This document shows, piece after piece, positions 1-6,135 of a DNA stretch of 7,203 nt. The notes below the pieces were generated by a model. That model did no database searches, was not told where the DNA came from, and was given only the letters and a program-made list of their open reading frames with translations. Where the stretch lies: assembly GCA_002336975.1 (NCBI GenBank), contig DDFA01000024.1, forward strand, positions 16,575 to 23,777, given 5' to 3'. This DNA comes from Phyllobacteriaceae bacterium UBA1940 (GTDB lineage Bacteria > Pseudomonadota > Alphaproteobacteria > Rhizobiales > Rhizobiaceae). The translations under genes were made by a program, and so were the position numbers. Position 1 is the stretch's first letter; every line of letters starts with the position of its first letter.

Positions 1-380
1 ATCGCCCGCCACAGCAGCGCGCCGGCGTCGGCGCCGCATTCCGCGTCGATCAGCATGTCGTCGAACTGCGCGACCGGCGCGCCCATCAGCCGCATCCGCG
101 TCACCCCAAGCGTCCGCGACAGCACCAGCGGCGCGACGGCCGCCAGCCGGCCGCCGGCGCGCACCGTGACGATGGCGATGCCGGCAGCGGCGTCGGGGTA
201 GCTCTTGGCCCAGTGGCCGAGCAGGGCATGCTGCTGGAACAGTTGCTGCGGACGGCCGGCGCGGGCGAACAGTCCGTCCCACTCGCGCTTCAGGGCAAGG
301 AACGCGTCGACGCCGCGCAGCGCCTCGACCGTCAGATCGTTGCTGTCGGCGAGCGGCGTCAGTCTGGCGACCGCATTCAT
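1..380 (-). CDS. CelD/BcsL-type GNAT acetyltransferase, N-terminal part (gene cut by left window edge)
   Basis: The first 126 codons are visible, read leftward from the ATG at 380-378; the frame is open to the edge, so the C-terminal part lies outside. The N-terminus has an FLALKREWDGLFARAG stretch (about residues 27-42), then QQLFQQHALLGHWAKSYP (45-62) and a strand-rich VAPLVLSRTLGVTRMRLMG segment (82-100) followed by FDDMLID (106-112). This is the usual opening of CelD/BcsL-like proteins, which carry two GNAT-like halves and are often found in polysaccharide, cellulose or capsule loci; the acceptor is generally unknown. The catalytic C-terminal half cannot be checked here. The start codon overlaps the stop of the upstream DUF6875-like gene as ATGA, and no separate ribosome site is seen, so translation is probably coupled. 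The family call is recognition by eye; the function is inferred from family. Confidence 0.7.
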   Translation of the reverse strand, partial: MNAVARLTPLADSNDLTVEALRGVDAFLALKREWDGLFARAGRPQQLFQQHALLGHWAKSYPDAAAGIAIVTVRAGGRLAAVAPLVLSRTLGVTRMRLMGAPVAQFDDMLIDAECGADAGALLWRA

Positions 381-1021
381 CCGTGACGCCAGATCGGCCA
401 CAGCTTGCGCAGGCCGGCGAGGCGGAACTTGACCAGATAGGGCGCCGTCAGCAACGGATGGCGGGCGGCGAACGGCGCGTCCTGCTCGACCAGGTGCCGG
501 ATGGCGAGCACCGGCAGGGGCGAGCGAAGCGGCCGGAAATCGGGGTTCCAAAGACCGGGCGCCTCGGACGTCGCGAACATGTAGCCGATCATCCGGAAAC
601 GGGCGAGCGAGTAGAATTTGTGGCGCTTCTGCACCCGCTGCAGCATGGCGAAGCCGGCGTCGCTGGCGCAGTCGGGAAAGCCGACGATGATGGTGCGAAA
701 GTGCTCCATGCCCGGCTTGCAGGGAATCTGCTCAAGCTCGGCGAAGCATTTTCGGATCAGCGCGAAGGCTTCGTCCTCGTCGTCGGGCGTCGCATGCGAA
801 ACCGCCAGGCGCACCGTGTCGAGCTTCGCCGCCTGTTTTGTGAACGGGCAGACCGCCCCGGTGCGGCCGAGCGCCTCGTGGCCGCGCATCAGATAGGTCT
901 CGACCCAGCCGCGCAGCTGCGTCATCGCCGCGTCGCTTTCCCACGCGCCGATGTGCGTTTCGGCGATCGTCAGGCGGGGAGCGCCCGACAGCGAATGCGT
1001 CGCCAAGGTCTTGTCCAGCAT
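377..1021 (-). CDS. DUF6875-like domain protein of unknown function
   Basis: A 214-residue soluble protein with no signal peptide or membrane segment. The ATG at 1021 is chosen because GGAAAGG lies 7 bases upstream; the frame stays open upstream to a possible start at 1189, but those 56 residues look like non-coding translation. Visible landmarks are a helix with W39 and Y43, GRTGAVCPF (52-60), an acidic DDEDE run (80-84), GMEHFRTIIVGFPDC (104-118), an aromatic core KFYSLARFRMIGYMF (135-149), a proline-rich LWNPDFRPLRSPLP (157-170) and DAPFAARHPL (181-190). The CPF motif after LGR.G and the overall length fit my memory of DUF6875 proteins, which have no established function. Cysteines occur at 58, 92, 101 and 118. 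The stop overlaps the start of the acetyltransferase gene by four bases, so the two products are probably made together, perhaps in modifying a surface glycan or small molecule. That role is only an inference. Confidence 0.6.
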   Translation of the reverse strand: MLDKTLATHSLSGAPRLTIAETHIGAWESDAAMTQLRGWVETYLMRGHEALGRTGAVCPFTKQAAKLDTVRLAVSHATPDDEDEAFALIRKCFAELEQIPCKPGMEHFRTIIVGFPDCASDAGFAMLQRVQKRHKFYSLARFRMIGYMFATSEAPGLWNPDFRPLRSPLPVLAIRHLVEQDAPFAARHPLLTAPYLVKFRLAGLRKLWPIWRHG

Positions 1022-1178
1022 GATGCGACCTTTCCAAGCTACCTCTGGCAGATAGCAGGTTCTCGTTTCGGAAAGGTTGATGAAGGAAAGTCGTGCCGAC
1101 GGCATCCGTGCAGACGATTTCGGTGGAACCGACGTTCGGGCCGGGAATTCTCCGATTTGACTTGAGATGTGTTTCAGG

Positions 1179-1192
1179 TCCTTCGACAAGGA
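1179..1192 (+). promoter_or_regulatory. small hairpin over the ribosome site of the candidate small ORF
   Basis: TCCTT (1179-1183) and AAGGA (1188-1192) are perfectly complementary around a CGAC loop, giving a 5-base-pair stem. The right arm is most of the AAGGAG ribosome site (1188-1193) that sits 6 bases before the ATG at 1200. If transcribed, the RNA could mask its own ribosome site. A stem this short arises by chance fairly often, so the regulatory reading is tentative. Confidence 0.25.
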
Positions 1193-1199
1193 GACCGAA

Positions 1200-1289
1200 A
1201 TGAAACGATCCGATTCTGCGGGCCGGGGGCGGATGGCGCGGATATTCGGGCCGTCGGAGGCCGCACAAGAGGCTGCGCGACCGACTTAG
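1200..1289 (+). CDS. candidate small protein, 29 residues, unrecognised
   Basis: The ORF begins at the ATG at 1200 and ends at TAG 1287-1289. The product opens MKRSDSAGRGRMARIFGPSE and ends EAAQEAARPT; it is basic in its first half, has an acidic-alanine tail, and has no membrane segment or cysteine. Support is the textbook ribosome site AAGGAG (1188-1193) spaced 6 bases from the ATG, the best such site seen upstream of any start in this window, and a hairpin spanning the stop. Against it are its short length, the lack of a visible promoter and the ease with which short ORFs arise in GC-rich DNA. It runs opposite to its neighbours on both sides. No family or function is recognised. Confidence 0.35.
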   Translation: MKRSDSAGRGRMARIFGPSEAAQEAARPT

Positions 1290-1303
1290 GCGCGGCAGCC
1301 TTT
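1268..1303 (+). terminator. imperfect hairpin spanning the small ORF stop, possible weak terminator
   Basis: AGGCTGCGCG (1270-1279) pairs with CGCGGCAGCCT (1291-1301) with one bulged G, around an 11-base loop (1280-1290) that contains the TAG of the small ORF. One G-U and one A-U pair extend the stem to 1268 and 1303. On the plus strand the stem runs into TTTCAG, a short U run, so intrinsic termination there would be weak. On the minus strand it lies about 30-65 bases past the transporter stop and could instead mark the 3' end of that transcript, followed by CTTGTG. The structure is seen in the sequence; its role is inferred. Confidence 0.35.
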
Positions 1304-1334
1304 CAGACATGTTCGGCAGCGTCGGCTGGACATT

Positions 1335-2393
1335 CTAGACATCCTTTCGCCAGCCGCGTCCAAGTGCGCGGATCATCCCGAAGAACGTGATCGCCCAAGC
1401 GGTCAGCGCAATCCACCAGAATGCGCGCGGCAGCGGCGCCAGAAACCCGAACTCCATGGCTCGATCCATCTGCCAGGTGCAGGCGGCATACATGCCCAAA
1501 GGAAACACTGCGCCCCAATAAAGCGGATCGTACTCGAACGGATACCGTTCGAAGCCGTAGCGCCAGACGCCCAGCAGCACCAGCATGGGTATCCACCACG
1601 TCCCGGTCGCCCAGAAAAAGATGGTGAAACCTTTCAGGAAAGGCAGGAGCGACGTCAGATAGGGCGCGTGCGGCGCGTTCAGGATGAGCAGCGACCCGGC
1701 AAGCGTCGAAATCGCCATGGCGCCCATGTTGATCCAGTAGGGCGGCGCCAGATCGCCGGGCGAAAAGCGGAAGAAGGCGTAGCGGTAGAAGATCAGCGAC
1801 ATCATCCAGATGTAGAGCATGCCGCCCCACAACCACATCGACAGCGCCACCAGATTTAGCTCGAGCCGGTAAGGCTGACCGATCCGCGCCGCCAGCAGCG
1901 CGCTTGATACGGCCAGAGATTGCGTGGCGACCACCGAGAGCAGCCAGCTTCCGTTGATGCCCCGGTCAAGCGTCGGCTTCTCGCGCTTGACGGTAAACGC
2001 CGTAAAGATCGTGTAGGTCAGGCAGACCCACAACGCCAGGGCCAGCAGCCATAGCGCCATGCCTGCGACGACATTCTCGTGCAGCACCATGAACTGGCTT
2101 GCCAGTATGCCGGTCCCTGCCGCGACGGTGAAATAACCCGGCCCGATGCTATGCGTGACCAGGTCGCCGAAAAACCGGTGCGGGTAGCGAAAGGCCCGAA
2201 GGCCGTAGAGGACGCACAGGACAAGGTATTGCGCGATGTTCAGGTAGAACAGCGCAAACGCCAAGGCTGCGTGATCCATCATGAAGCCGCCGAGCGAGAC
2301 GATGCCGGTGGCCATGACCAGCCCGAAATAGGCAGGCGACAGATTGAGCAGGAACGTGTCGAATTGCGCCGAAAAGGCTTTGCCGGCCGCCAT
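1335..2393 (-). CDS. TDT/TehA-SLAC1 family transporter (tellurite resistance/C4-dicarboxylate type)
   Basis: A 352-residue inner-membrane protein, close to the usual length of the family. It has about ten hydrophobic segments, roughly at residues 20-36, 43-65, 82-102, 108-132, 149-168, 180-204, 217-239, 250-276, 290-307 and 324-342, the ten-helix pattern of the TehA/SLAC1 anion channel fold. Family-like stretches are LSPAYFGLVMATGIVSLG (18-35), PPYWINMGAMAIS (217-229) and LYWGAVFPLGMYA (291-303). Members move anions such as C4-dicarboxylates, sulfite, nitrate or chloride; the tellurite label comes from E. coli TehA overexpression and says little about the natural substrate. The ATG at 2393 is preferred because GGGGGAA lies just upstream; a TTG at 2450 would add 19 residues. 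It lies 70 bases after the reductase gene on the same strand with no clear terminator between, so co-transcription is likely. Confidence 0.85.
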   Translation of the reverse strand: MAAGKAFSAQFDTFLLNLSPAYFGLVMATGIVSLGGFMMDHAALAFALFYLNIAQYLVLCVLYGLRAFRYPHRFFGDLVTHSIGPGYFTVAAGTGILASQFMVLHENVVAGMALWLLALALWVCLTYTIFTAFTVKREKPTLDRGINGSWLLSVVATQSLAVSSALLAARIGQPYRLELNLVALSMWLWGGMLYIWMMSLIFYRYAFFRFSPGDLAPPYWINMGAMAISTLAGSLLILNAPHAPYLTSLLPFLKGFTIFFWATGTWWIPMLVLLGVWRYGFERYPFEYDPLYWGAVFPLGMYAACTWQMDRAMEFGFLAPLPRAFWWIALTAWAITFFGMIRALGRGWRKDV

Positions 2394-2463
2394 CTGCTGT
2401 TCCCCCGCAACATCGGTGGCCGCCACTATGACAAGGCCCGCGCCTCGCAAACAAGATTACAAA

Positions 2464-3489
2464 CTAGCGCACCGACAGTTCGGCCGGGTCGAGCGCCGGC
2501 AAGCCCGCGCCGGCGGCTTCCGCCCGATGAATCGCGTGCGTGATCCGCTCGGTGAGCGGCGTGGCGACGCCGGCCCGGGCGCCGAGACGCTGCACCTCCC
2601 CCTGGAGGCAGTCCACCTCGGTGGGGCGGCCGAGCCTCAGGTCTTCCGACATCGACGACCTGGCCTGAGGGTCGATCGCCAGCATTCGCGAGGCGACGCG
2701 GGCAAACAGCCAGTCGGGTAGGCGCAGGATAGCGGGCAGCAAGTGCGGCGGCGCGGCGGCTAGCTTCGCCGGCCGGATGCCGCTCGCCTTCATCGCCGCC
2801 AGCGCCTCGTCCATCTGCGCCGCCAGCAGCCGTCGCCAGCGCCGGTCGGCCAGTTGCGTCGCCAGGGGCAGGCCCGACAGCGCGTTGAGCGCATTGTTGA
2901 GATTGAGCAGCAGCTTGCCCCACAGGACCGCGGTCACGTCGCTGGCCGTCGCGACATCGAGGCCTTCGCACGACAACCGGCGCGCGATCTCACCGGCCTT
3001 GGCGTCGACGACGATGTCGCCGCTGGTGGCGCGGTGGGCCCGCAGCGCCTGGCCGGCGCGCTCGTCGAGCACGACGTTGAACGCCACCATGCCGGCAAAC
3101 ACCGGCGCGGCCGCGCCGAGCGTCCGGGAGATCAGGGCGGCGTTGTTGACGCCGTTCTGCAGGCTGACGATCGTCGCGTCGACGGGCGCATGACGCCCGA
3201 TCTCGCGCGCCATCGCCTCCGTCGCGCCGCTCTTGACCGTGACCAGGACGAGACCGGCGCCGGCGAGCGCCGCCACATCGTCGGTGGCATGGATCGACCC
3301 GGCGGCAATGAGGCGGTCGCGACCGTCCAGATCGGTGACCCGCAGGCCGCTTCGCGTCAGGGCCGAAACGATGCGAGGCCGGGCGAGAAGGCGCACGTCG
3401 CGGCCGGCCAGCGAAAGACAGCCGCCGACATAACAGCCGATCGCGCCGGCGCCAGCGATGACGATGGGCCCTGAGTAGATATCCGGCAT
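2464..3489 (-). CDS. 2-dehydropantoate 2-reductase-like (ketopantoate reductase family) oxidoreductase
   Basis: A 341-residue cytoplasmic protein of the ApbA/PanE family, which reduces 2-oxo acids with NAD(P)H; true PanE makes pantoate for coenzyme A. The N-terminal Rossmann fold has IVIAGAGAIGCYVGG (9-23, GxGxxG at 13-18), TVKS with a conserved-type lysine at 86, and SLQNGVNN (109-116). The C-terminal helical domain has WGKLLLNLNNALNALSG (190-206) with the expected catalytic lysine at 192, SSM (278-280) and TEVD (290-293), matching the substrate-binding Ser and Glu positions of PanE. It is about 40 residues longer than E. coli PanE, and the Asn pattern after the lysine is shifted, so a different 2-oxo acid is possible. 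The ATG at 3489 puts the nucleotide-binding motif at the usual place; upstream open frame overlaps dapE and is spurious. No strong ribosome site is seen. Transcribed divergently from dapE, with the transporter downstream. Confidence 0.85.
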   Translation of the reverse strand: MPDIYSGPIVIAGAGAIGCYVGGCLSLAGRDVRLLARPRIVSALTRSGLRVTDLDGRDRLIAAGSIHATDDVAALAGAGLVLVTVKSGATEAMAREIGRHAPVDATIVSLQNGVNNAALISRTLGAAAPVFAGMVAFNVVLDERAGQALRAHRATSGDIVVDAKAGEIARRLSCEGLDVATASDVTAVLWGKLLLNLNNALNALSGLPLATQLADRRWRRLLAAQMDEALAAMKASGIRPAKLAAAPPHLLPAILRLPDWLFARVASRMLAIDPQARSSMSEDLRLGRPTEVDCLQGEVQRLGARAGVATPLTERITHAIHRAEAAGAGLPALDPAELSVR

Positions 3490-3594
3490 GGCTGCGGCGA
3501 ACCCGTGACGACGCCAGGATAGCACGGAGGAGAAGGCTGACACAGGCGCTGCTTGCCCTTTGATTTTGCCGGAACTCGGTCTATCCATGCGCCG
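3490..3594. promoter_or_regulatory. divergent promoter region between the reductase gene and dapE
   Basis: These 105 bases must hold control signals for both outward-facing units. For dapE the best match is TTGATT (3560-3565), a 16-base spacer and TATCCA (3582-3587), which would place transcription start almost at the ATG at 3595. For the reductase, reading the minus strand, a TGCTATCCT element (about 3516-3524) is the only -10-like sequence, with a poor -35. Both matches are weak, and no operator repeat was recognised. Confidence 0.3.
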
Positions 3595-4782
3595 ATGAAA
3601 ATGCCCACAGATCCCGCCGACATCCTGGCCGCCCTGATCCGCTGTCCGTCCGTGACGCCCGCCGAGGGCGGCGCGCTGGCGGTGCTTGAGAATTTGCTGC
3701 GGCCGATGGGGTTTGTCGTCGACCGGCCGGTGTTCAAAGAAGACGCAACGCCCGACGTCGAAAACCTCTACGCCCGCCTGCCGGGCGAGGGGCGGCATCT
3801 GATGTTCGCCGGTCATACCGACGTGGTGCCGCCAGGCGACGAGGGCGCCTGGACGCATCCGCCCTTTGCCGCCGAGATCGCCGACGGATGCATGTATGGC
3901 CGCGGCGCGGTCGACATGAAGGGCGGCGTCGCCTGTTTTCTAGCGGCGGTGGCGCGGCATATCGAGGCGCACGGCCCGCTCAACGGATCGGTGTCGTTTC
4001 TGATCACTGGCGACGAGGAGGGTCCGTCGATCAACGGCACCTCGAAACTGCTCGAGTGGGCGACGGCGCGCGGCGAAAAATGGGACGCGGCGCTTGTCGG
4101 CGAGCCGACTAATCCCGACGCCTTGGGCGACGCGATCAAGATTGGCCGGCGCGGCTCGATTTCCGGGCTGCTCGTCGTCAACGGCGTGCAGGGCCACGCC
4201 GCATATCCGCATCTGGCCGACAATCCGGTGCGCGGCCTGGTGCCGATGGTCGAGGCGCTGATGCGGCCGGCGCTGGACGAGGGAACGGCTGATTTCCAGC
4301 CGAGCAATCTGGAGGTAACGACCATCGACGTCGCCAACCCGGCGACCAATGTCATCCCGGCGCGCGCCACCGCCGCCTTCAATGTCCGCTTCAACGACAG
4401 CTGGACCGCCGAGACGCTGCAGGCCGAGATCCACAACCGGCTCGACAAGGCGGCCAACAGCAAGGCGCTGAGGCCCGGCAGGAGCGCGCCGGCAGACTAT
4501 GAACTGAACTGGCGCGACCGCCCGAGCCCGGTGTTCCTGACGCGCGACGAGAAACTCATCGAGGCGCTCGCCGGTTCGGTCAAGGCGGTGACCGGCCGCC
4601 GCCCCGGCCTGTCGACCGGCGGCGGCACCTCGGACGCCCGCTTCATCAAGGACTATTGCCCGGTGGTCGAGTTCGGCCTGGTCGGGCAGACGATGCACAT
4701 GGTCGACGAGCGGGTGTCGCTGGACGATCTCGAGACGCTGACCCGCATCTACCAGTGCTTCATCGCCGACTGGTTCGCCTGA
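3595..4782 (+). CDS. dapE: succinyl-diaminopimelate desuccinylase
   Basis: DapE hydrolyses N-succinyl-LL-2,6-diaminopimelate to LL-diaminopimelate and succinate in the succinylase branch of lysine and peptidoglycan precursor synthesis. It is a cytoplasmic di-zinc M20 peptidase-family enzyme. The 395 residues compare with 377 in Haemophilus DapE. All expected metal and catalytic residues are visible: H74 and D76 in [13 protein letters not shown]107 in [11 protein letters not shown], the E141-E142 pair in TGDEEGPS, E170 in VGEPT and H368 in QTMHMVDE. The dimerisation lid lies between, with GHAAYPH at 200-206, and [11 protein letters not shown] (340-350) is typical of DapE. The start is chosen at the ATG at 3595, giving [22 protein letters not shown]; the ATG at 3601 is an alternative, and a TTG at 3553 is less likely. 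No clear ribosome site precedes either ATG. The next gene starts one base after the stop. Confidence 0.97.
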   Translation: MKMPTDPADILAALIRCPSVTPAEGGALAVLENLLRPMGFVVDRPVFKEDATPDVENLYARLPGEGRHLMFAGHTDVVPPGDEGAWTHPPFAAEIADGCMYGRGAVDMKGGVACFLAAVARHIEAHGPLNGSVSFLITGDEEGPSINGTSKLLEWATARGEKWDAALVGEPTNPDALGDAIKIGRRGSISGLLVVNGVQGHAAYPHLADNPVRGLVPMVEALMRPALDEGTADFQPSNLEVTTIDVANPATNVIPARATAAFNVRFNDSWTAETLQAEIHNRLDKAANSKALRPGRSAPADYELNWRDRPSPVFLTRDEKLIEALAGSVKAVTGRRPGLSTGGGTSDARFIKDYCPVVEFGLVGQTMHMVDERVSLDDLETLTRIYQCFIADWFA

Positions 4783-4783
4783 C

Positions 4784-5392
4784 ATGCCGACGAGCGACGA
4801 GATCCAGCGGTTTCTGACCGGCGCCTGGCGTCTGATGATGGGCCGGCCCGACGGCCTGAAACTGCTCGACCTTTCGGCCGACGGCTTCTGGAATTCGTTC
4901 TACGCCATCGTGCTGGCGCTGCCGGCGATGTTTGTCGGCTGGGTCGGCGTGGCCAACGGGTTCGGCGACCAGGCCGCCGAGCTTGGCGGCCGCGGCTCGC
5001 TGCTGTTGCGGCTGGCGTTCATCGACATGGCGGCCTGGATCGCGCCGCTGATCGTGGTGGGCTTGCTGGCGAAGCCGATCGGCATCGCCGACCGTTTCGT
5101 GCCGTTTGTCGTCGCCAGCAATTGGGGCTCGGCCATCACCTCGTGGATGCTGGCGCCGGTGTCGATCCTCGACGTATTCTTCCCGTCGGCCGTCCAGATC
5201 TCGGACAGCCTGTCGCTGGTGTTGTTCATAGCCGTGCTGATACTGATCTGGCGCCTCACCAACGCCTCGATCGGCCGCGGTCCCGGCGTCGCCAGCGCGG
5301 TCTTCGCGCTGGTCCTGGTCGTTTCGATCTTCCTGATCGTCGGCCTGCAGGACGTGCTCGGGCTTACCCCGCTCATTCAGCCGGCCGGGTAG
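4784..5392 (+). CDS. conserved-type small inner-membrane protein of unknown function, downstream of dapE
   Basis: A 202-residue protein with five likely membrane helices, about residues 35-57, 74-96, 105-130, 141-158 and 167-188, and an N-terminal amphipathic region containing [19 protein letters not shown] (13-31). Charged residues are few inside the helices; W84, W114 and W121 lie in the hydrophobic core. I recall similar proteins beside dapE in Mesorhizobium-like genomes, sometimes loosely called transporter, but I know no function and see no catalytic motif. The ATG is one base after the dapE stop and has no ribosome site of its own, so it is probably translated by coupling to dapE. Its last 16 bases overlap the 3' end of truA on the other strand, leaving no room for a terminator between the converging units. 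Confidence 0.85.
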   Translation: MPTSDEIQRFLTGAWRLMMGRPDGLKLLDLSADGFWNSFYAIVLALPAMFVGWVGVANGFGDQAAELGGRGSLLLRLAFIDMAAWIAPLIVVGLLAKPIGIADRFVPFVVASNWGSAITSWMLAPVSILDVFFPSAVQISDSLSLVLFIAVLILIWRLTNASIGRGPGVASAVFALVLVVSIFLIVGLQDVLGLTPLIQPAG

Positions 5393-6129
5393 TCGACCCT
5401 TGTGAGATAGAGTCCGTCGGGCGGCGCCACCGGCCCGCAGCGCGTCCGGTCGACGGCGTCGAGCGCCGCCTTCACATCGTCCGGCGTCCACGCGCCTTCA
5501 CCCACCCGTTTCAGCGTGCCGGTCATCGAGCGCACCTGGTTGTGCAGGAAGGAGCGCGCCGAGGCGCGGATCTCGATCACGTCATTGTCGCGCGTCACTT
5601 CGAGCAGGTCGAGCGTGCGCACCGGGCTTTTCGCCTGGCAGTGGATCGAGCGGAAGGTGGTGAAATCGTGCCGTCCGACCAGCATCCGCGCCGCCGCCTG
5701 CATGGCGTCCGCGTCGAGCGGCCTGGGAACCCACCAGGCGCGGCGGGCGTCGATGGCGAGGCGGGCGCGGCGGTTGACGATGCGGTAGAGATAATGCCGC
5801 GCGACCGCGCTGAAGCGCGCATCGAAGTCGTCGGCGACCTTGCGGGCGGCGAGGATGGCGACGGTGTCGCCGGCAAGTCCCAGATGGGCATTGACGGCGT
5901 CGCGCACAGTGTCGTCGTTCCAGTCCTTTTGGAGATCGACATGCGCCACCTGGCCGAGCGCATGCACGCCGGCGTCGGTGCGCCCCGCGCCTCGGATTGA
6001 GACCGTCTGGCCGCAAAAACCGTGGATCGCCTTTTCGATCGCTTGCTGCACCGACGGCTGGCCGGCCTGCCGCTGCCAGCCCGCATAGGCGGAGCCGTCA
6101 TATTCGATGTCGAGCCTGTAGCGCGGCAC
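5377..6129 (-). CDS. truA: tRNA pseudouridine(38-40) synthase
   Basis: TruA converts uridines 38, 39 and 40 of the tRNA anticodon arm to pseudouridine, which supports reading-frame maintenance. The 250 residues are close to the usual 245-270. The N-terminus [19 protein letters not shown] (3-21) and the catalytic motif [17 protein letters not shown] (47-63, with D52 as the nucleophile) are diagnostic. ARHYLYRI (110-117), HDFTTFRS (154-161) and [11 protein letters not shown] (194-204) complete the family pattern, and the end [18 protein letters not shown] (231-248) is typical. The start codon is GTG (6129-6127), chosen because it gives the standard MPRYRL opening; GGAAGG lies about ten bases upstream, inside the end of the preceding gene. 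The acetyltransferase gene ends six bases before it, so the two are co-transcribed. Its 3' end overlaps the dapE-linked membrane protein gene on the plus strand. Confidence 0.97.
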   Translation of the reverse strand: MPRYRLDIEYDGSAYAGWQRQAGQPSVQQAIEKAIHGFCGQTVSIRGAGRTDAGVHALGQVAHVDLQKDWNDDTVRDAVNAHLGLAGDTVAILAARKVADDFDARFSAVARHYLYRIVNRRARLAIDARRAWWVPRPLDADAMQAAARMLVGRHDFTTFRSIHCQAKSPVRTLDLLEVTRDNDVIEIRASARSFLHNQVRSMTGTLKRVGEGAWTPDDVKAALDAVDRTRCGPVAPPDGLYLTRVDYPAG

Positions 6130-6135
6130 GAGGCT

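Larger units (their letters stand above)
1022..1334. other. 313-base intergenic gap between the transporter and the DUF6875-like gene
   Basis: No well-supported protein gene fills this gap. It must contain the minus-strand promoter of the DUF6875-like gene unless that gene is read through from the transporter, but I found no convincing -35/-10 pair. On the plus strand it holds a candidate 29-codon ORF (1200-1289) with a strong ribosome site, a small hairpin over that site (1179-1192) and a larger hairpin over the stop (1268-1303). The plus strand has a TTGACT at 1157-1162 that could serve as a -35 element, but nothing resembling a -10 follows at a usual distance. Confidence 0.6.

Noticed and set aside
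383..1165. Long plus-strand open frame of 260 codons opposite the DUF6875-like gene
   Set aside because: It is an antisense shadow typical of GC-rich coding DNA: arginine-rich with no family-like motifs, while the minus-strand frame has a ribosome site and a coherent protein.
1022..1189. 56-residue N-terminal extension of the DUF6875-like protein
   Set aside because: The ATG at 1021 has a good ribosome site and gives the expected length; the upstream residues show no domain character.
1335..2393. Reading the transporter as a tellurite-defence gene
   Set aside because: The tellurite name is historical for TehA; no other tellurite gene is nearby, so only the transporter family is claimed.
3490..3858. 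123-residue N-terminal extension of the ketopantoate-reductase-like protein
   Set aside because: It overlaps the start of dapE on the other strand, and the nucleotide-binding motif belongs near the N-terminus, as given by the ATG at 3489.
3940..4785. Minus-strand open frame of 281 codons opposite dapE
   Set aside because: DapE is fully supported with all catalytic residues; the antisense frame is arginine-rich, low-complexity shadow.
5122..6000. Plus-strand open frame of 292 codons crossing the membrane-protein gene and truA
   Set aside because: It covers two well-supported genes in wrong frames and shows no motif of its own.
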